A DNA stretch of 25,666 bases, taken from Microcaldota archaeon (GTDB lineage: Archaea; Micrarchaeota; Micrarchaeia; Micrarchaeales; CABMGC01). The notes beneath the pieces are model-generated. The model had not been told where the DNA came from. It saw only the letters and a program-made list of their open reading frames with translations, and ran no database searches. The position numbers and the translations under genes are program-made. Below, piece by piece: positions 1-7,428 of this stretch. The stretch's first letter is position 1. Every line of letters begins with the position of its first letter. The stretch covers positions 1-25,666 of the forward strand of contig DAIDLJ010000008.1 of assembly GCA_027449585.1 (NCBI GenBank), read 5' to 3'.

Positions 1-188
1 ATAGAGTAATAATTGGAAAAGTAAAGGTTGGAAGTCATGTTATGCTTGGCGGATTTGTAACCGTTCGCCCCGGAGTATCTATAGGAGATAAAGCAATTGT
101 CCAGGCAAATTCATTTGTAGATAAAGATGTGCTGCCTGGCAAACTTGTTGGCGGAAATCCAATAATACAGATAAAGAAAAAGGAGTAG
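1..188 (+). CDS. Hexapeptide-repeat acyltransferase, C-terminal fragment
   Basis: The frame opens at base 3 and ends at TAG 186-188, giving the last 61 codons of a gene that begins outside the window. The peptide shows the hexapeptide rhythm of a left-handed beta-helix: small or aliphatic residues every six positions in IGKVKVGSHVMLGG and VRPGVSIGDKAIV, then the family's closing turn PGKLVGGNPIIQI and a lysine-rich tail. This pattern is typical of sugar O-acetyltransferases and related acyltransferases (WbbJ, NeuD and maltose acetyltransferase types), which act in the cytoplasm as trimers on sugars or amino sugars with acetyl-CoA. The N-terminal part that would show the substrate is missing, so the exact reaction cannot be named. 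Confidence 0.8.
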   Translation, partial: RVIIGKVKVGSHVMLGGFVTVRPGVSIGDKAIVQANSFVDKDVLPGKLVGGNPIIQIKKKE

Positions 189-249
189 ATGCTCCTCTTA
201 AGCGCAGATGTTTTAACAAGATGAGATAATATCGTACTCTAGAACGTAA

Positions 250-322
250 TAGTCCCAGCCAGATTCGAACTGGCGTACGCGGGTCCAAAGCCCGCGGTCC
301 TTGGCCGCTAGACGATGGGACT
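250..322 (-). tRNA. tRNA-Gln (anticodon UUG)
   Basis: Read on the minus strand from 322, a 7-bp acceptor stem AGTCCCA/TGGGACT closes a complete cloverleaf. The D stem is GTCT/GGAC, the anticodon stem GCGGG/CCCGC holds loop CTTTGGA (anticodon TTG), and the T-arm is GCCAG TTCGAAT CTGGC. The discriminator is A at 250 and CCA is not encoded. There is no intron. A TATA-like box lies about 30 bases upstream (346-356). Confidence 0.97.
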
Positions 323-345
323 ATGATTTCGTTTTGGTAGTAATT

Positions 346-356
346 CCTATAAATAA
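346..356 (-). promoter_or_regulatory. TATA box of tRNA-Gln
   Basis: Minus-strand TTATTTATAGG is centred about 30 bases upstream of the 5' end of tRNA-Gln, the normal archaeal distance. It starts just beyond the decayed tail of uvrC (376-464), so the remnant runs almost into this promoter. Confidence 0.55.
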
Positions 357-375
357 CGTGGTGTGGACCGTATGG

Positions 376-464
376 GCTTGTCCTAGCTTCGAGAGCTTCC
401 GATGACCCGAAAATCAAGAGACTCGCCGAACCTCTTCGGAACCAGATCTTGGCATGTTTTGAAG
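376..464 (-). pseudogene. Decayed helix-hairpin-helix tail of uvrC
   Basis: Directly after the uvrC stop codon (465-467), in the same frame, the minus strand reads LQNMPRSG. After skipping one base (440) it reads PKRFGESLD, and after skipping another (412) it reads FGSSEALEARTS. Joined, this lines up with the usual C-terminal HhH of UvrC (roughly L-x-x-I-P-G-I-G-P-K-R...LL..FGS...A...AS). One stop and two single-base shifts inside 90 bases are best explained by a domain cut off and now decaying. The alignment is by eye; sequencing error cannot be excluded. Confidence 0.6.
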
Positions 465-2069
465 CTATTCCCTGAACTCATTGCGCATCTTCATCTGCCT
501 GCGCTTCTTGTTGTAGGTTATTGCAAAGTTGTGCGTTGCGTCCCTTATCCTCCTTACCAGAAGCATTATCTTGCTGTTGTTGTCAAATCTCCTTGGCGTC
601 TCCTCATCTGGCAGATATATCTCCTCAAACTTCTTGGCAAGACCGATTACAGGAATGGTAAGGCCTAGCGAATCAAGAGAGTCTTTTGCAGATTTGAGCT
701 GCTCTGCGCCCCCGTCTATTAGTATCAAGTCAGGCATCTTGGCCTTCTCCTCAAGCAGCCGCTTGTATCTGCGGTATACGACCTCGCGCATGCTTGCAAA
801 GTCATTTGCCTTCCTGACCGTCTTCATCTTGAATTTCCTATAACCGCTCTTGTCAGGTTTCGCGTTGACAAAGCGCACCATACCTGAAACAATGTGCTCG
901 TTTCCTATGTTTGATATGTCAAATGACTCTATCACGAGCGGCAGGCTTGGCAGATTAAGGGCTTCCTGAAGGTCCGCAAGGGCGCTGTCATGCTCCATGT
1001 TCACTTCTATGTTCTTGGTCGCAAGATCAACGAGTGCGCGCTTATCTCCCTTGATTGGAACAATAAGGCTTACAGGTGCACTCCTTGACTTTGCAAAGAA
1101 TTCCTCCAGAGCCTCCTTTTCGGCTTCGTCAGCCCAGCACTGGTGGCTAAGTATTATCTCGCGCGGAATTAGATTGGAGGAATAAAAAGCCCTGAGGAAC
1201 TCCCTTTCGAAGTTTTCCTGATTATCTATCTCGAAGTCTTTCTTGCCCAAAAGCACGCCGCGTCTCACACTCATCTGCACAGCTATTACCCGCTCGCCTG
1301 TTTTCTTGAACGCAATTATGTCCTGGTCGAAATCCCTTTCGTGGTCGACTATCTGCTTTGTGGCCAGAAGATTTATGCTGCTTAGCTGATTTCTAAATTC
1401 AAGTGCGCGCTCATATCTCCCTTCCTTTGACGCCTGTATCATGCGTTCTGTGAGCATCTTTACCGTACGCTCGCTGCCACCCTTGAGGAATGCCTTTGCA
1501 TTATCTACTTGCTCGCCATACTCATCCTCTGCCACCTTGCCGATGCATGGGGCGGTGCAGATGCCTATGTGATAATTGAGGCAGGCACGGTTTGGAAGCG
1601 TACTGCACGTCCTTATCTTGAAGACGCTGATTATTAGCCGCTGGAGTTCCCGTCTCCGCATCGCATCGGTATAGGGTCCGAAGGACTCTAGGGACGGACT
1701 GGTCTTTCTTGATGTGAGGATCCTGGGGAATTTGTCCTTTGTAAAGGAGATGTATGCAAATGTCTTTGAATCCTTTAGGTTGATATTGTATCTTGGCGAG
1801 TGCTGTTTTATCATTTTGTTCTCTAGAAGTAGGGCCTCTACCTCGCTTCGCACCACTATCCAATCTATCTTTCTTGTCTTTGATACGAGCACCCGTGTCT
1901 TTATTGCGAGTCTCTCCTGATTTGAGAAATAGTTTCCGACCCTGTTGCGCAGGTTCTTCGCCTTGCCGCAATAGATGATGACGTCTTTATCGTCCTTGAA
2001 AAGATACACTCCAGGATTTGTAGGGACCTGCTGGGCATCGAAATCTGTGACTTTTTTTATCTCCATCAT
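465..2069 (-). CDS. uvrC: UvrABC excinuclease subunit C, lacking C-terminal HhH
   Basis: UvrC makes both DNA incisions in bacterial-type nucleotide excision repair, after UvrA and UvrB have loaded at the lesion. The N-terminus has the GIY-YIG nuclease fold (PGVYLF at 19-24, IIYCGKA at 31-37, RNRV at 41-44). Cysteines 155, 163, 171 and 175 match the Cys cluster of UvrC proteins. A UVR motif that contacts UvrB spans about 203-236. The RNase H-like nuclease follows (FDIS with D384, LIDGG with D452, H513). The protein is 534 residues against about 600 in bacteria, because the tandem HhH domain is missing; its remnant follows the stop. The start ATG overlaps the uvrA stop as ATGA, so translation is probably coupled. 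Loss of HhH should weaken DNA binding and, in E. coli, mainly the 5' incision. Confidence 0.96.
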   Translation of the reverse strand: MMEIKKVTDFDAQQVPTNPGVYLFKDDKDVIIYCGKAKNLRNRVGNYFSNQERLAIKTRVLVSKTRKIDWIVVRSEVEALLLENKMIKQHSPRYNINLKDSKTFAYISFTKDKFPRILTSRKTSPSLESFGPYTDAMRRRELQRLIISVFKIRTCSTLPNRACLNYHIGICTAPCIGKVAEDEYGEQVDNAKAFLKGGSERTVKMLTERMIQASKEGRYERALEFRNQLSSINLLATKQIVDHERDFDQDIIAFKKTGERVIAVQMSVRRGVLLGKKDFEIDNQENFEREFLRAFYSSNLIPREIILSHQCWADEAEKEALEEFFAKSRSAPVSLIVPIKGDKRALVDLATKNIEVNMEHDSALADLQEALNLPSLPLVIESFDISNIGNEHIVSGMVRFVNAKPDKSGYRKFKMKTVRKANDFASMREVVYRRYKRLLEEKAKMPDLILIDGGAEQLKSAKDSLDSLGLTIPVIGLAKKFEEIYLPDEETPRRFDNNSKIMLLVRRIRDATHNFAITYNKKRRQMKMRNEFRE

Positions 2070-4930
2070 GCTTTTTGCGCCCCGAGGGTTGATTTTAGAA
2101 ACTGACCGGTGTATGACTCCTTTACCTTGACTATCTCCTCAGGCGTGCCTATTGCTACTACTTTTCCTCCGGCAGTCCCGCCTTCCGGACCGAGGTCTAT
2201 TATATAATCGCAACTTTTTACAACATCAAGGTTGTGCTCTATTACAAATACGCTGTTTCCCTTTGCCACAAGTTCATTGAGAACACCTATGAGTTTTTTG
2301 GTGTCATCGAAATGAAGGCCCGTAGTAGGTTCATCAAGCATATATACCACATGCCCCTGTTTGTATTTGCTTAGTTCCCTTGAGATCTTGACTCTTTGGC
2401 TCTCGCCGCCTGAAAGTGTCGTTGCGCTCTGCCCGAGCTTTACATATCCGAGCCCGACCTCCACAAGAGTCTTGATCTTCCTTGCAATTGGAGGTATGTT
2501 CTGGAAGAACTCGTATGCCTCTTCTATCTCCATGTTTAGGACTTCGGAGATGTTTTTGCCCTTGTAGAGTATTCTGAGAGTCTCCTTGTTGTACCTCTTG
2601 CCGTGGCATTCGCTGCACTCGACATATACGTCTGGCAAGAAGTTCATCTCTATCTTTAAGACCCCGTCCCCCTCGCAGGTCTCGCAGCGACCGCCTTTCA
2701 CGTTGAATGAGAACCTTCCTTCCTTGAAGCCCTTGATCTGGGCGTCTCTTGTCGATGCATAGAGTTTCCTTATCTCGTCAAATACCTTTGTATAAGTGGC
2801 GGGGTTGCTCCTTGGGGTCTTGCCTATCGGATCCTGCCCTATTACTATCACATTCTCCACCCATTTAGGTACAAAGAAGTATAGGTGCTCGCCTATGTGG
2901 TCAGCCTGCTCGCCGAACCTTTTTTTGAGAAGAGGCATTATTGTCTGGTTCATAAGGGTGCTTTTGCCAGAGCCAGAGACGCCGGTTATGCCGCAGAGAA
3001 CCCCGAGCGGCAGCCTTACATTTATCTCTTTGAGATTATTCTCTTTTGCTCCCTTTATCTCCAAATAGTCTATTGGCTTCCTTCTGGTCCTTGGCGTCTC
3101 TATCTTTAGATCGCCGGATAAGTATCGCCCCGTAAGGCTATTCTTGCTCAGCATTATCTCTTTTGGCGTTCCCTGAGCGGTTATGTGGCCGCCATGAACC
3201 CCGGCCCCCGGACCCATGTCTATTACATAATCAGCAGCAAGTATGGTATCCAGGTCATGCTCCACGACTATCAAGGTATTTCCTATGTCCCGCAGCCCAT
3301 GCAAGGTACGTATAAGTTTTTCGTTGTCCCTTTGGTGAAGTCCTATGCTTGGCTCGTCGAGGATGTATAGCACGCCCATTAGGTTGCTCCCTATCTGCGT
3401 CGCGAGCCTGATCCTCTGCGCTTCGCCTCCGGATATGGTCTTTGCACTCCTTGAGAGGGAGAGGTATCCAAGCCCGACATTCTTGAGGAAGCCGAGCCTT
3501 TCGTTTATCTCCTTGAGCACCTGCTTTGCAATGGCAAGCTCCTTCTCTGGGAGCTTCGATGGGAGATTACCAAAGAAGTCAACTGACTGGTCGATGCTAA
3601 GATCTGTGGCATCTATAATGCTCTTTCCCTCGATCTTGACTGCAAGCACTACCGGCTGGAGCTTCTTGCCCATGCAAGTCTTGCAGAGCTCGCCGGTCAT
3701 GAACTTCTCTATCTCCTCTTTTCTCCATTCGCTCTTCGTCTCCCTGTAAAGCCGCATTGTCTGTGGTATTACGCCTTCAAAGCCCCCGTTGCCTCGGCCG
3801 TGAAACAGCCTTGCCTTGTCGGGCTGCGGCTCCTTATCCCCGTAAAGCAGCACATCGAGCTGCTTCTTTGTGAGCTTCTCTATCGGAGTCCATATATCAA
3901 ATCCATGCCTCTTCCCCGCCTCGGCTATCTGCTGCGCCCTCCAGGCGAGGTCGAACTTGCCATATATCTCAATGGCTCCGTCCATTACGCTCTTTGACCT
4001 GTCGGGTATCAGAAGGTCAGTTGATATCTCCGTTATCTCCCCGAGGCCATGGCATGCAGGGCATGCGCCGAACGGGCTGTTGAACGAGAACATCCTCGGC
4101 TCAAGGCTCTCGAATACGATCTCTGGATGGTTTGGGCATGCGCCGAAGGTGCTGTATGAGGTCTCGTCTGCGAACCTGTCAAGCTCCTTCTTCTTATCCT
4201 TTGCCTGCCTGCTGCTTACCACGATCATCCTCCCCTTGCCCACAAGCAGAGCCTGCTCAACGGCCTCGGATATCCTCGACCTTTCCTCGTCGTCAATTTT
4301 TATCGTGTCTATTACTGCCTCTATCCAGTGCTTCTCATACCTTGCAAGCTTCGCTTCCTGCTTTACTGTGTCTGAAGAATAGATCCTCTGGTCTATCCGT
4401 ATCTTTGAGAAACCCTGCTTTCTTAGATCGTCTATTACCTGGTCGTGGGTTCCCTTCTGGCCCCTTATTATCGGTGCCAAGAAGACTAATGTCTGGTCCT
4501 TTGACGCAAGGATGAGGCTTGTTATGTTCTCTGCGCTCTGAGGCTTTATCGAGCTGTTGCACTTCGGGCAGTGGTGAGTCCCGATCCGCGCATAGAGTAG
4601 CCTTAGGTAATCATAGATCTCTGTTACGGTCCCGACAGTGGACCTTGGATTCTTGTTGGTTGTCTTCTGCTCTATGCTTATCGCTGGAGAAAGCCCGTCT
4701 ATGCTGTCTACGTCGGGTTTGTTCATAAGCCCTATGAACTGCCTTGCGTATGCGGATAGGCTCTCCACATACCTCCTCTGACCCTCAGCATATATGGTGT
4801 CAAAGGCAAGGGTGGACTTTCCGGAACCGGAAAGCCCGGTTATGACTATGAGCTTGTTCCTTGGTAATTCAACGTCTATATTTTTGAGGTTGTGCTCCCT
4901 TGCGCCCTTTACGATGATATTGTCCCTCAT
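2066..4930 (-). CDS. uvrA: UvrABC excinuclease ATPase subunit A
   Basis: UvrA is the dimeric ABC-type ATPase that finds bulky DNA damage and hands it to UvrB. The 954 residues are normal for the family. ABC module I has Walker A GLSGSGKST (32-40) and signature ISGGEAQR followed by LDEPSIGLH. Module II has GVSGSGKST, LSGGESQR and LDEPTTGLH. Zinc modules are visible as CPKC (121-124), CPNH (265-268) with CPAC (290-293), CKTC, and CETC with CSEC near the second module. In CPNH a His replaces the usual fourth Cys. The start ATG overlaps the uvrB stop by four bases (ATGA), and the stop overlaps the uvrC start the same way, so the three genes form one tightly coupled operon in the order B-A-C. Confidence 0.98.
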   Translation of the reverse strand: MRDNIIVKGAREHNLKNIDVELPRNKLIVITGLSGSGKSTLAFDTIYAEGQRRYVESLSAYARQFIGLMNKPDVDSIDGLSPAISIEQKTTNKNPRSTVGTVTEIYDYLRLLYARIGTHHCPKCNSSIKPQSAENITSLILASKDQTLVFLAPIIRGQKGTHDQVIDDLRKQGFSKIRIDQRIYSSDTVKQEAKLARYEKHWIEAVIDTIKIDDEERSRISEAVEQALLVGKGRMIVVSSRQAKDKKKELDRFADETSYSTFGACPNHPEIVFESLEPRMFSFNSPFGACPACHGLGEITEISTDLLIPDRSKSVMDGAIEIYGKFDLAWRAQQIAEAGKRHGFDIWTPIEKLTKKQLDVLLYGDKEPQPDKARLFHGRGNGGFEGVIPQTMRLYRETKSEWRKEEIEKFMTGELCKTCMGKKLQPVVLAVKIEGKSIIDATDLSIDQSVDFFGNLPSKLPEKELAIAKQVLKEINERLGFLKNVGLGYLSLSRSAKTISGGEAQRIRLATQIGSNLMGVLYILDEPSIGLHQRDNEKLIRTLHGLRDIGNTLIVVEHDLDTILAADYVIDMGPGAGVHGGHITAQGTPKEIMLSKNSLTGRYLSGDLKIETPRTRRKPIDYLEIKGAKENNLKEINVRLPLGVLCGITGVSGSGKSTLMNQTIMPLLKKRFGEQADHIGEHLYFFVPKWVENVIVIGQDPIGKTPRSNPATYTKVFDEIRKLYASTRDAQIKGFKEGRFSFNVKGGRCETCEGDGVLKIEMNFLPDVYVECSECHGKRYNKETLRILYKGKNISEVLNMEIEEAYEFFQNIPPIARKIKTLVEVGLGYVKLGQSATTLSGGESQRVKISRELSKYKQGHVVYMLDEPTTGLHFDDTKKLIGVLNELVAKGNSVFVIEHNLDVVKSCDYIIDLGPEGGTAGGKVVAIGTPEEIVKVKESYTGQFLKSTLGAQKA

Positions 4931-6861
4931 TTTACCAGCCTTGATGCATGCTTTTTCATATCTTCTATCCTGTCGCGCATCTCTATGGCTTTCTCAAACT
5001 CCAAATTCTCTGCAAAGACCTTCATCTGCGCGTCCATCTTTGCCAATTCTTTTTGTATGTCTGATCTTCCAAGGTGCTTAACCCCCTTCATATCGCCCCT
5101 CTTCGCCTCTATCTTCTTGACTATGGTCTTTGGTATTATGTTGTATTTCTTGTTGTATTTCATCTGCGCAAGCCTTCTTTGCTGGGTTATCTGGATAGCC
5201 TCTTTCATCGAATCCGTCATCGAGTCAGCAAAAAGCACCACACGGCCATCTACATTCCTTGCCGCCCTGCCTATTGTCTGTATCAGGCTCCTTGCATCAC
5301 GCAAGAAGCCTTCCTTGTCCGCATCGAGTATGAATATGGTGCCAACCTCGGGTATGTCTAGGCCTTCGCGCAGTAGGTTTATTCCGACAAGTATGTCGAA
5401 CTCCTTTGCGCGCAGCTGCCGTATTAGCTCTATCCTCTCCAGGCTCTCTATCTCGCTGTGAAGGTACCTGACCTTGAATCCCTCCTTTGCAAGATAATCG
5501 GTGAGGTCTTCTGCTGACCTCTTGGTGAGCGTTGTTATCAGAACCCGGTTGTTCATGGCTATTGTTGCCTTCGACTGCTCCATAAGATACTTCATCTGCC
5601 CTTCCATCTTCCTTACCTCTACAAGAGGGTCGAGCAGGCCCGTGGGTCTTGTTATAAGGTCCACCTTCCTGCCGCTCTTGCCAAGTTCGTACTGGGCGGG
5701 GGTTGCAGATACAAAGAGGGTCGTTCCCATCTTGGCCTCGAACTCCTCGAACTTTAGCGGCCTGTTGTCAAAGGCGCTTGGGAGCCTAAATCCGAAATCG
5801 ACCAGGTTCTTCTTGCGCATGAAGTCGCCATTGTACATCGCCCTTGCCTGGGGTATCGTCTGGTGGCTTTCATCTATTATCATGAGGAAGTCCTTTGGAA
5901 AGTAGTCTATGAGGACATGCGGCGGCTGTCCTGGGGATCTTCCGTCAAAATGGCGGCTATAATTCTCTATTCCGCTGGTATAGCCCATCTCCTTTATCAT
6001 CTCCAGATCGTATTTGACCCTTCTTTCAAGCCTTTGCGCCTCCAGCGCGCCGAGCCTTGGCAGCTGCTGCGCAAGCTCCTGCTTTATTGACTCAATGGCT
6101 GCCTGATGCTTTTCGGGCGGGACGACGAACTGCCTTGCAGGGTATATTATTATGTCATCTATGCTTGTAACTACGTCGCCTGTGAGGGAGTCGATCTCCT
6201 TTATGCTGCCTATGGTCTCCCCGTCCAACTCCATCCTTATTATGTTGCTCTCGTATGCAGGTATGACATCTATGGTATCTCCGCGAACCCTGAACTTTCC
6301 AGGCTCAAGGTTCTGGTCATTGCGCTGGTACTGTATCTCGACAAGTGAGGATAGCAGGGCCTTCCTTGACATGCCCGCATTCTTTCTCAGGTGCACGGAC
6401 ATCTTCATGAAATCGTCCGGATTCCCTATGCCATATATGCAGCTGATGCTGGCGACAACTATGGTGTCCTTCCGGCTCAGGAGGCTGGAAACCGCATGAA
6501 GCCTCATCTTCTCTATCTGCTCATTGACCGCCGAGTCCTTCTCTATGTAGGTGTCTGTGGTTGGAATGTAGGACTCAGGTTGATAGTAGTCATAATATGA
6601 GACAAAGTACTCGACCCGGTTTTCAGGGAAGAATTCGCTTAATTCGGTATAGAGTTGGGCTGCAAGAGTCTTGTTGTGGGCTATTATCAGGGTCGGCTTT
6701 TGCAGCTTTTGTATAACGTTTGCCATGACGAACGTTTTGCCGCTTCCGGTTATGCCTAGAAGGGTCTCCTTCTTGAACTGCGAGAAGCCCGATACGATCT
6801 CGCTTATCGCCTGCTCCTGCCCTGGCGAGGTCTTATAGCTGGATTTAAGCGCAAATTTCAT
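4927..6861 (-). CDS. uvrB: UvrABC excinuclease subunit B
   Basis: UvrB verifies DNA damage by inserting its beta-hairpin and then recruits UvrC. The 644 residues contain Walker A GITGSGKT (36-43), the damage-probing hairpin region YYDYYQPESY (89-98), the DESH box (330-333), helicase motif V LLREGLDIPEV (497-506), motif VI QTIGRAARN (528-536) and the C-terminal UVR motif (603-637) that pairs with UvrC. All expected catalytic residues are present. It is the first gene of the uvrBAC operon. A strong TATA box (GATATAAAAGC on the minus strand, 6898-6908) lies about 42 bases upstream. UvrABC is a bacterial system, so the operon was probably acquired by an archaeal ancestor. Confidence 0.98.
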   Translation of the reverse strand: MKFALKSSYKTSPGQEQAISEIVSGFSQFKKETLLGITGSGKTFVMANVIQKLQKPTLIIAHNKTLAAQLYTELSEFFPENRVEYFVSYYDYYQPESYIPTTDTYIEKDSAVNEQIEKMRLHAVSSLLSRKDTIVVASISCIYGIGNPDDFMKMSVHLRKNAGMSRKALLSSLVEIQYQRNDQNLEPGKFRVRGDTIDVIPAYESNIIRMELDGETIGSIKEIDSLTGDVVTSIDDIIIYPARQFVVPPEKHQAAIESIKQELAQQLPRLGALEAQRLERRVKYDLEMIKEMGYTSGIENYSRHFDGRSPGQPPHVLIDYFPKDFLMIIDESHQTIPQARAMYNGDFMRKKNLVDFGFRLPSAFDNRPLKFEEFEAKMGTTLFVSATPAQYELGKSGRKVDLITRPTGLLDPLVEVRKMEGQMKYLMEQSKATIAMNNRVLITTLTKRSAEDLTDYLAKEGFKVRYLHSEIESLERIELIRQLRAKEFDILVGINLLREGLDIPEVGTIFILDADKEGFLRDARSLIQTIGRAARNVDGRVVLFADSMTDSMKEAIQITQQRRLAQMKYNKKYNIIPKTIVKKIEAKRGDMKGVKHLGRSDIQKELAKMDAQMKVFAENLEFEKAIEMRDRIEDMKKHASRLVK

Positions 6862-6897
6862 TGACCATCATCGTTTTTCTCTATCTGCCTTTCAAAG

Positions 6898-6908
6898 CTT
6901 TTATATCC
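6898..6908. promoter_or_regulatory. TATA box of uvrB, possibly bidirectional
   Basis: The minus strand reads GATATAAAAGC, a near-ideal archaeal TATA box 42 bases before the uvrB start. The plus strand reads GCTTTTATATC and is 34 bases before the ATG of the possible small ORF at 6937, so the same box could drive both directions. Confidence 0.65.
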
Positions 6909-6936
6909 CTACTCAACCTTCGCATAGCGCCTACCA

Positions 6937-7092
6937 ATGCAGCGCGCAGTGGAATGCGACTTGGACATTGCAGGATTCCGGACAGATTTAAAGGTGTTAA
7001 ATGGTATTTTTGATTTGCAATCAAAACTGCTTAAAGTAGTTCATCTTTGGGAATCGCTACAAAAACAATATATAAATACTTATCCAATGTAA
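6937..7092 (+). CDS. Possible 51-residue protein
   Basis: An uninterrupted 51-codon frame runs from ATG 6937 to TAA 7090-7092 in the uvrB upstream region. The product begins MQRAVECDLD and has a leucine-rich, helix-prone middle (LQSKLLKVVHLWESLQ). It matches no family I recognise. In its favour is a TATA-like sequence 34 bases before the ATG, the same spacing seen for several genes in this window. Against it are the short length, the lack of a ribosome binding site, and the promoter of the next gene (7069-7078), which lies inside its 3' end. It may be chance. Confidence 0.25.
   Translation: MQRAVECDLDIAGFRTDLKVLNGIFDLQSKLLKVVHLWESLQKQYINTYPM
7008..7026. repeat. Perfect inverted repeat, candidate operator
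   Basis: TTTTGATT and AATCAAAA form an 8-bp perfect inverted repeat with a 3-base spacer. It sits between uvrB and the 101-residue gene, about 45 bases upstream of the latter's TATA box, a plausible regulator site. AT-rich sequence makes chance formation possible. Confidence 0.3.
7068..7079 (+). promoter_or_regulatory. TATA box of the 101-residue basic protein
   Basis: ATATATAAATAC lies about 44 bases upstream of ATG 7118. Transcription would begin near 7100, giving a leader of roughly 18 bases that includes the CTGATC motif two bases before the start codon. Confidence 0.6.
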
Positions 7093-7117
7093 GTCATAAA
7101 AACTGGTCGCTGATCAA

Positions 7118-7423
7118 ATGCCAAATAAGAAATCTTCAAGGGGAAAATCATCGAGTAAGCTCGCCGCCTTTAATAGAACACAGGAGATATATAAACTTTT
7201 AGAGAAGGGAATTATCGAGAGCGAAGCGCTTCTTAGCACCGCAGCGGACAGGCCAACCGATGATGCGCATGTGCTGGACCTGCTTGAAAGCGCAAATGCC
7301 CCGAGCCCACAGTATCATTCTGGATCCACTAGGAAGTCCAGGCAGGCAAAGGGGCGCAGGTCTGCAAAACCTTCAAATAGCTCCAAAAAGAAGGCGACTG
7401 CGGCCAAAAAGAGAAGAAGATAA
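7118..7423 (+). CDS. Small basic protein with charged tails, function unknown
   Basis: This 101-residue protein matches no family I recognise. The first 15 residues and the last 35 are rich in Lys, Arg, Ser and Ala and end in KKKATAAKKRRR. The middle (about 16-60) is likely helical and acidic (IYKLLEKGIIESEALL, then a DD/E-containing helix). Such a helical core with disordered basic ends suits a nucleic-acid or ribosome-associated protein, but that is inference. CTGATC two bases before the ATG may serve as a ribosome binding site. The gene converges on the response regulator with only 5 bases between stops. The C39-like protein at 17022 has similar N- and C-terminal basic tails. Confidence 0.75.
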   Translation: MPNKKSSRGKSSSKLAAFNRTQEIYKLLEKGIIESEALLSTAADRPTDDAHVLDLLESANAPSPQYHSGSTRKSRQAKGRRSAKPSNSSKKKATAAKKRRR

Positions 7424-7428
7424 TCCGG

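Noticed and set aside
189..249. Gap between acyltransferase and tRNA-Gln
   Set aside because: No convincing gene, terminator or repeat was seen in these 61 bases.
402..668. Plus-strand open frame of 88 codons over the end of uvrC
   Set aside because: It lies opposite the conserved uvrC nuclease region and its relic tail, has no recognisable motif, and the uvrC frame explains the sequence.
3870..4382. Plus-strand open frame of 170 codons within uvrA
   Set aside because: It is antisense to the uvrA zinc and insertion region, with Ser/Leu/Pro-rich composition typical of a reverse-frame shadow.
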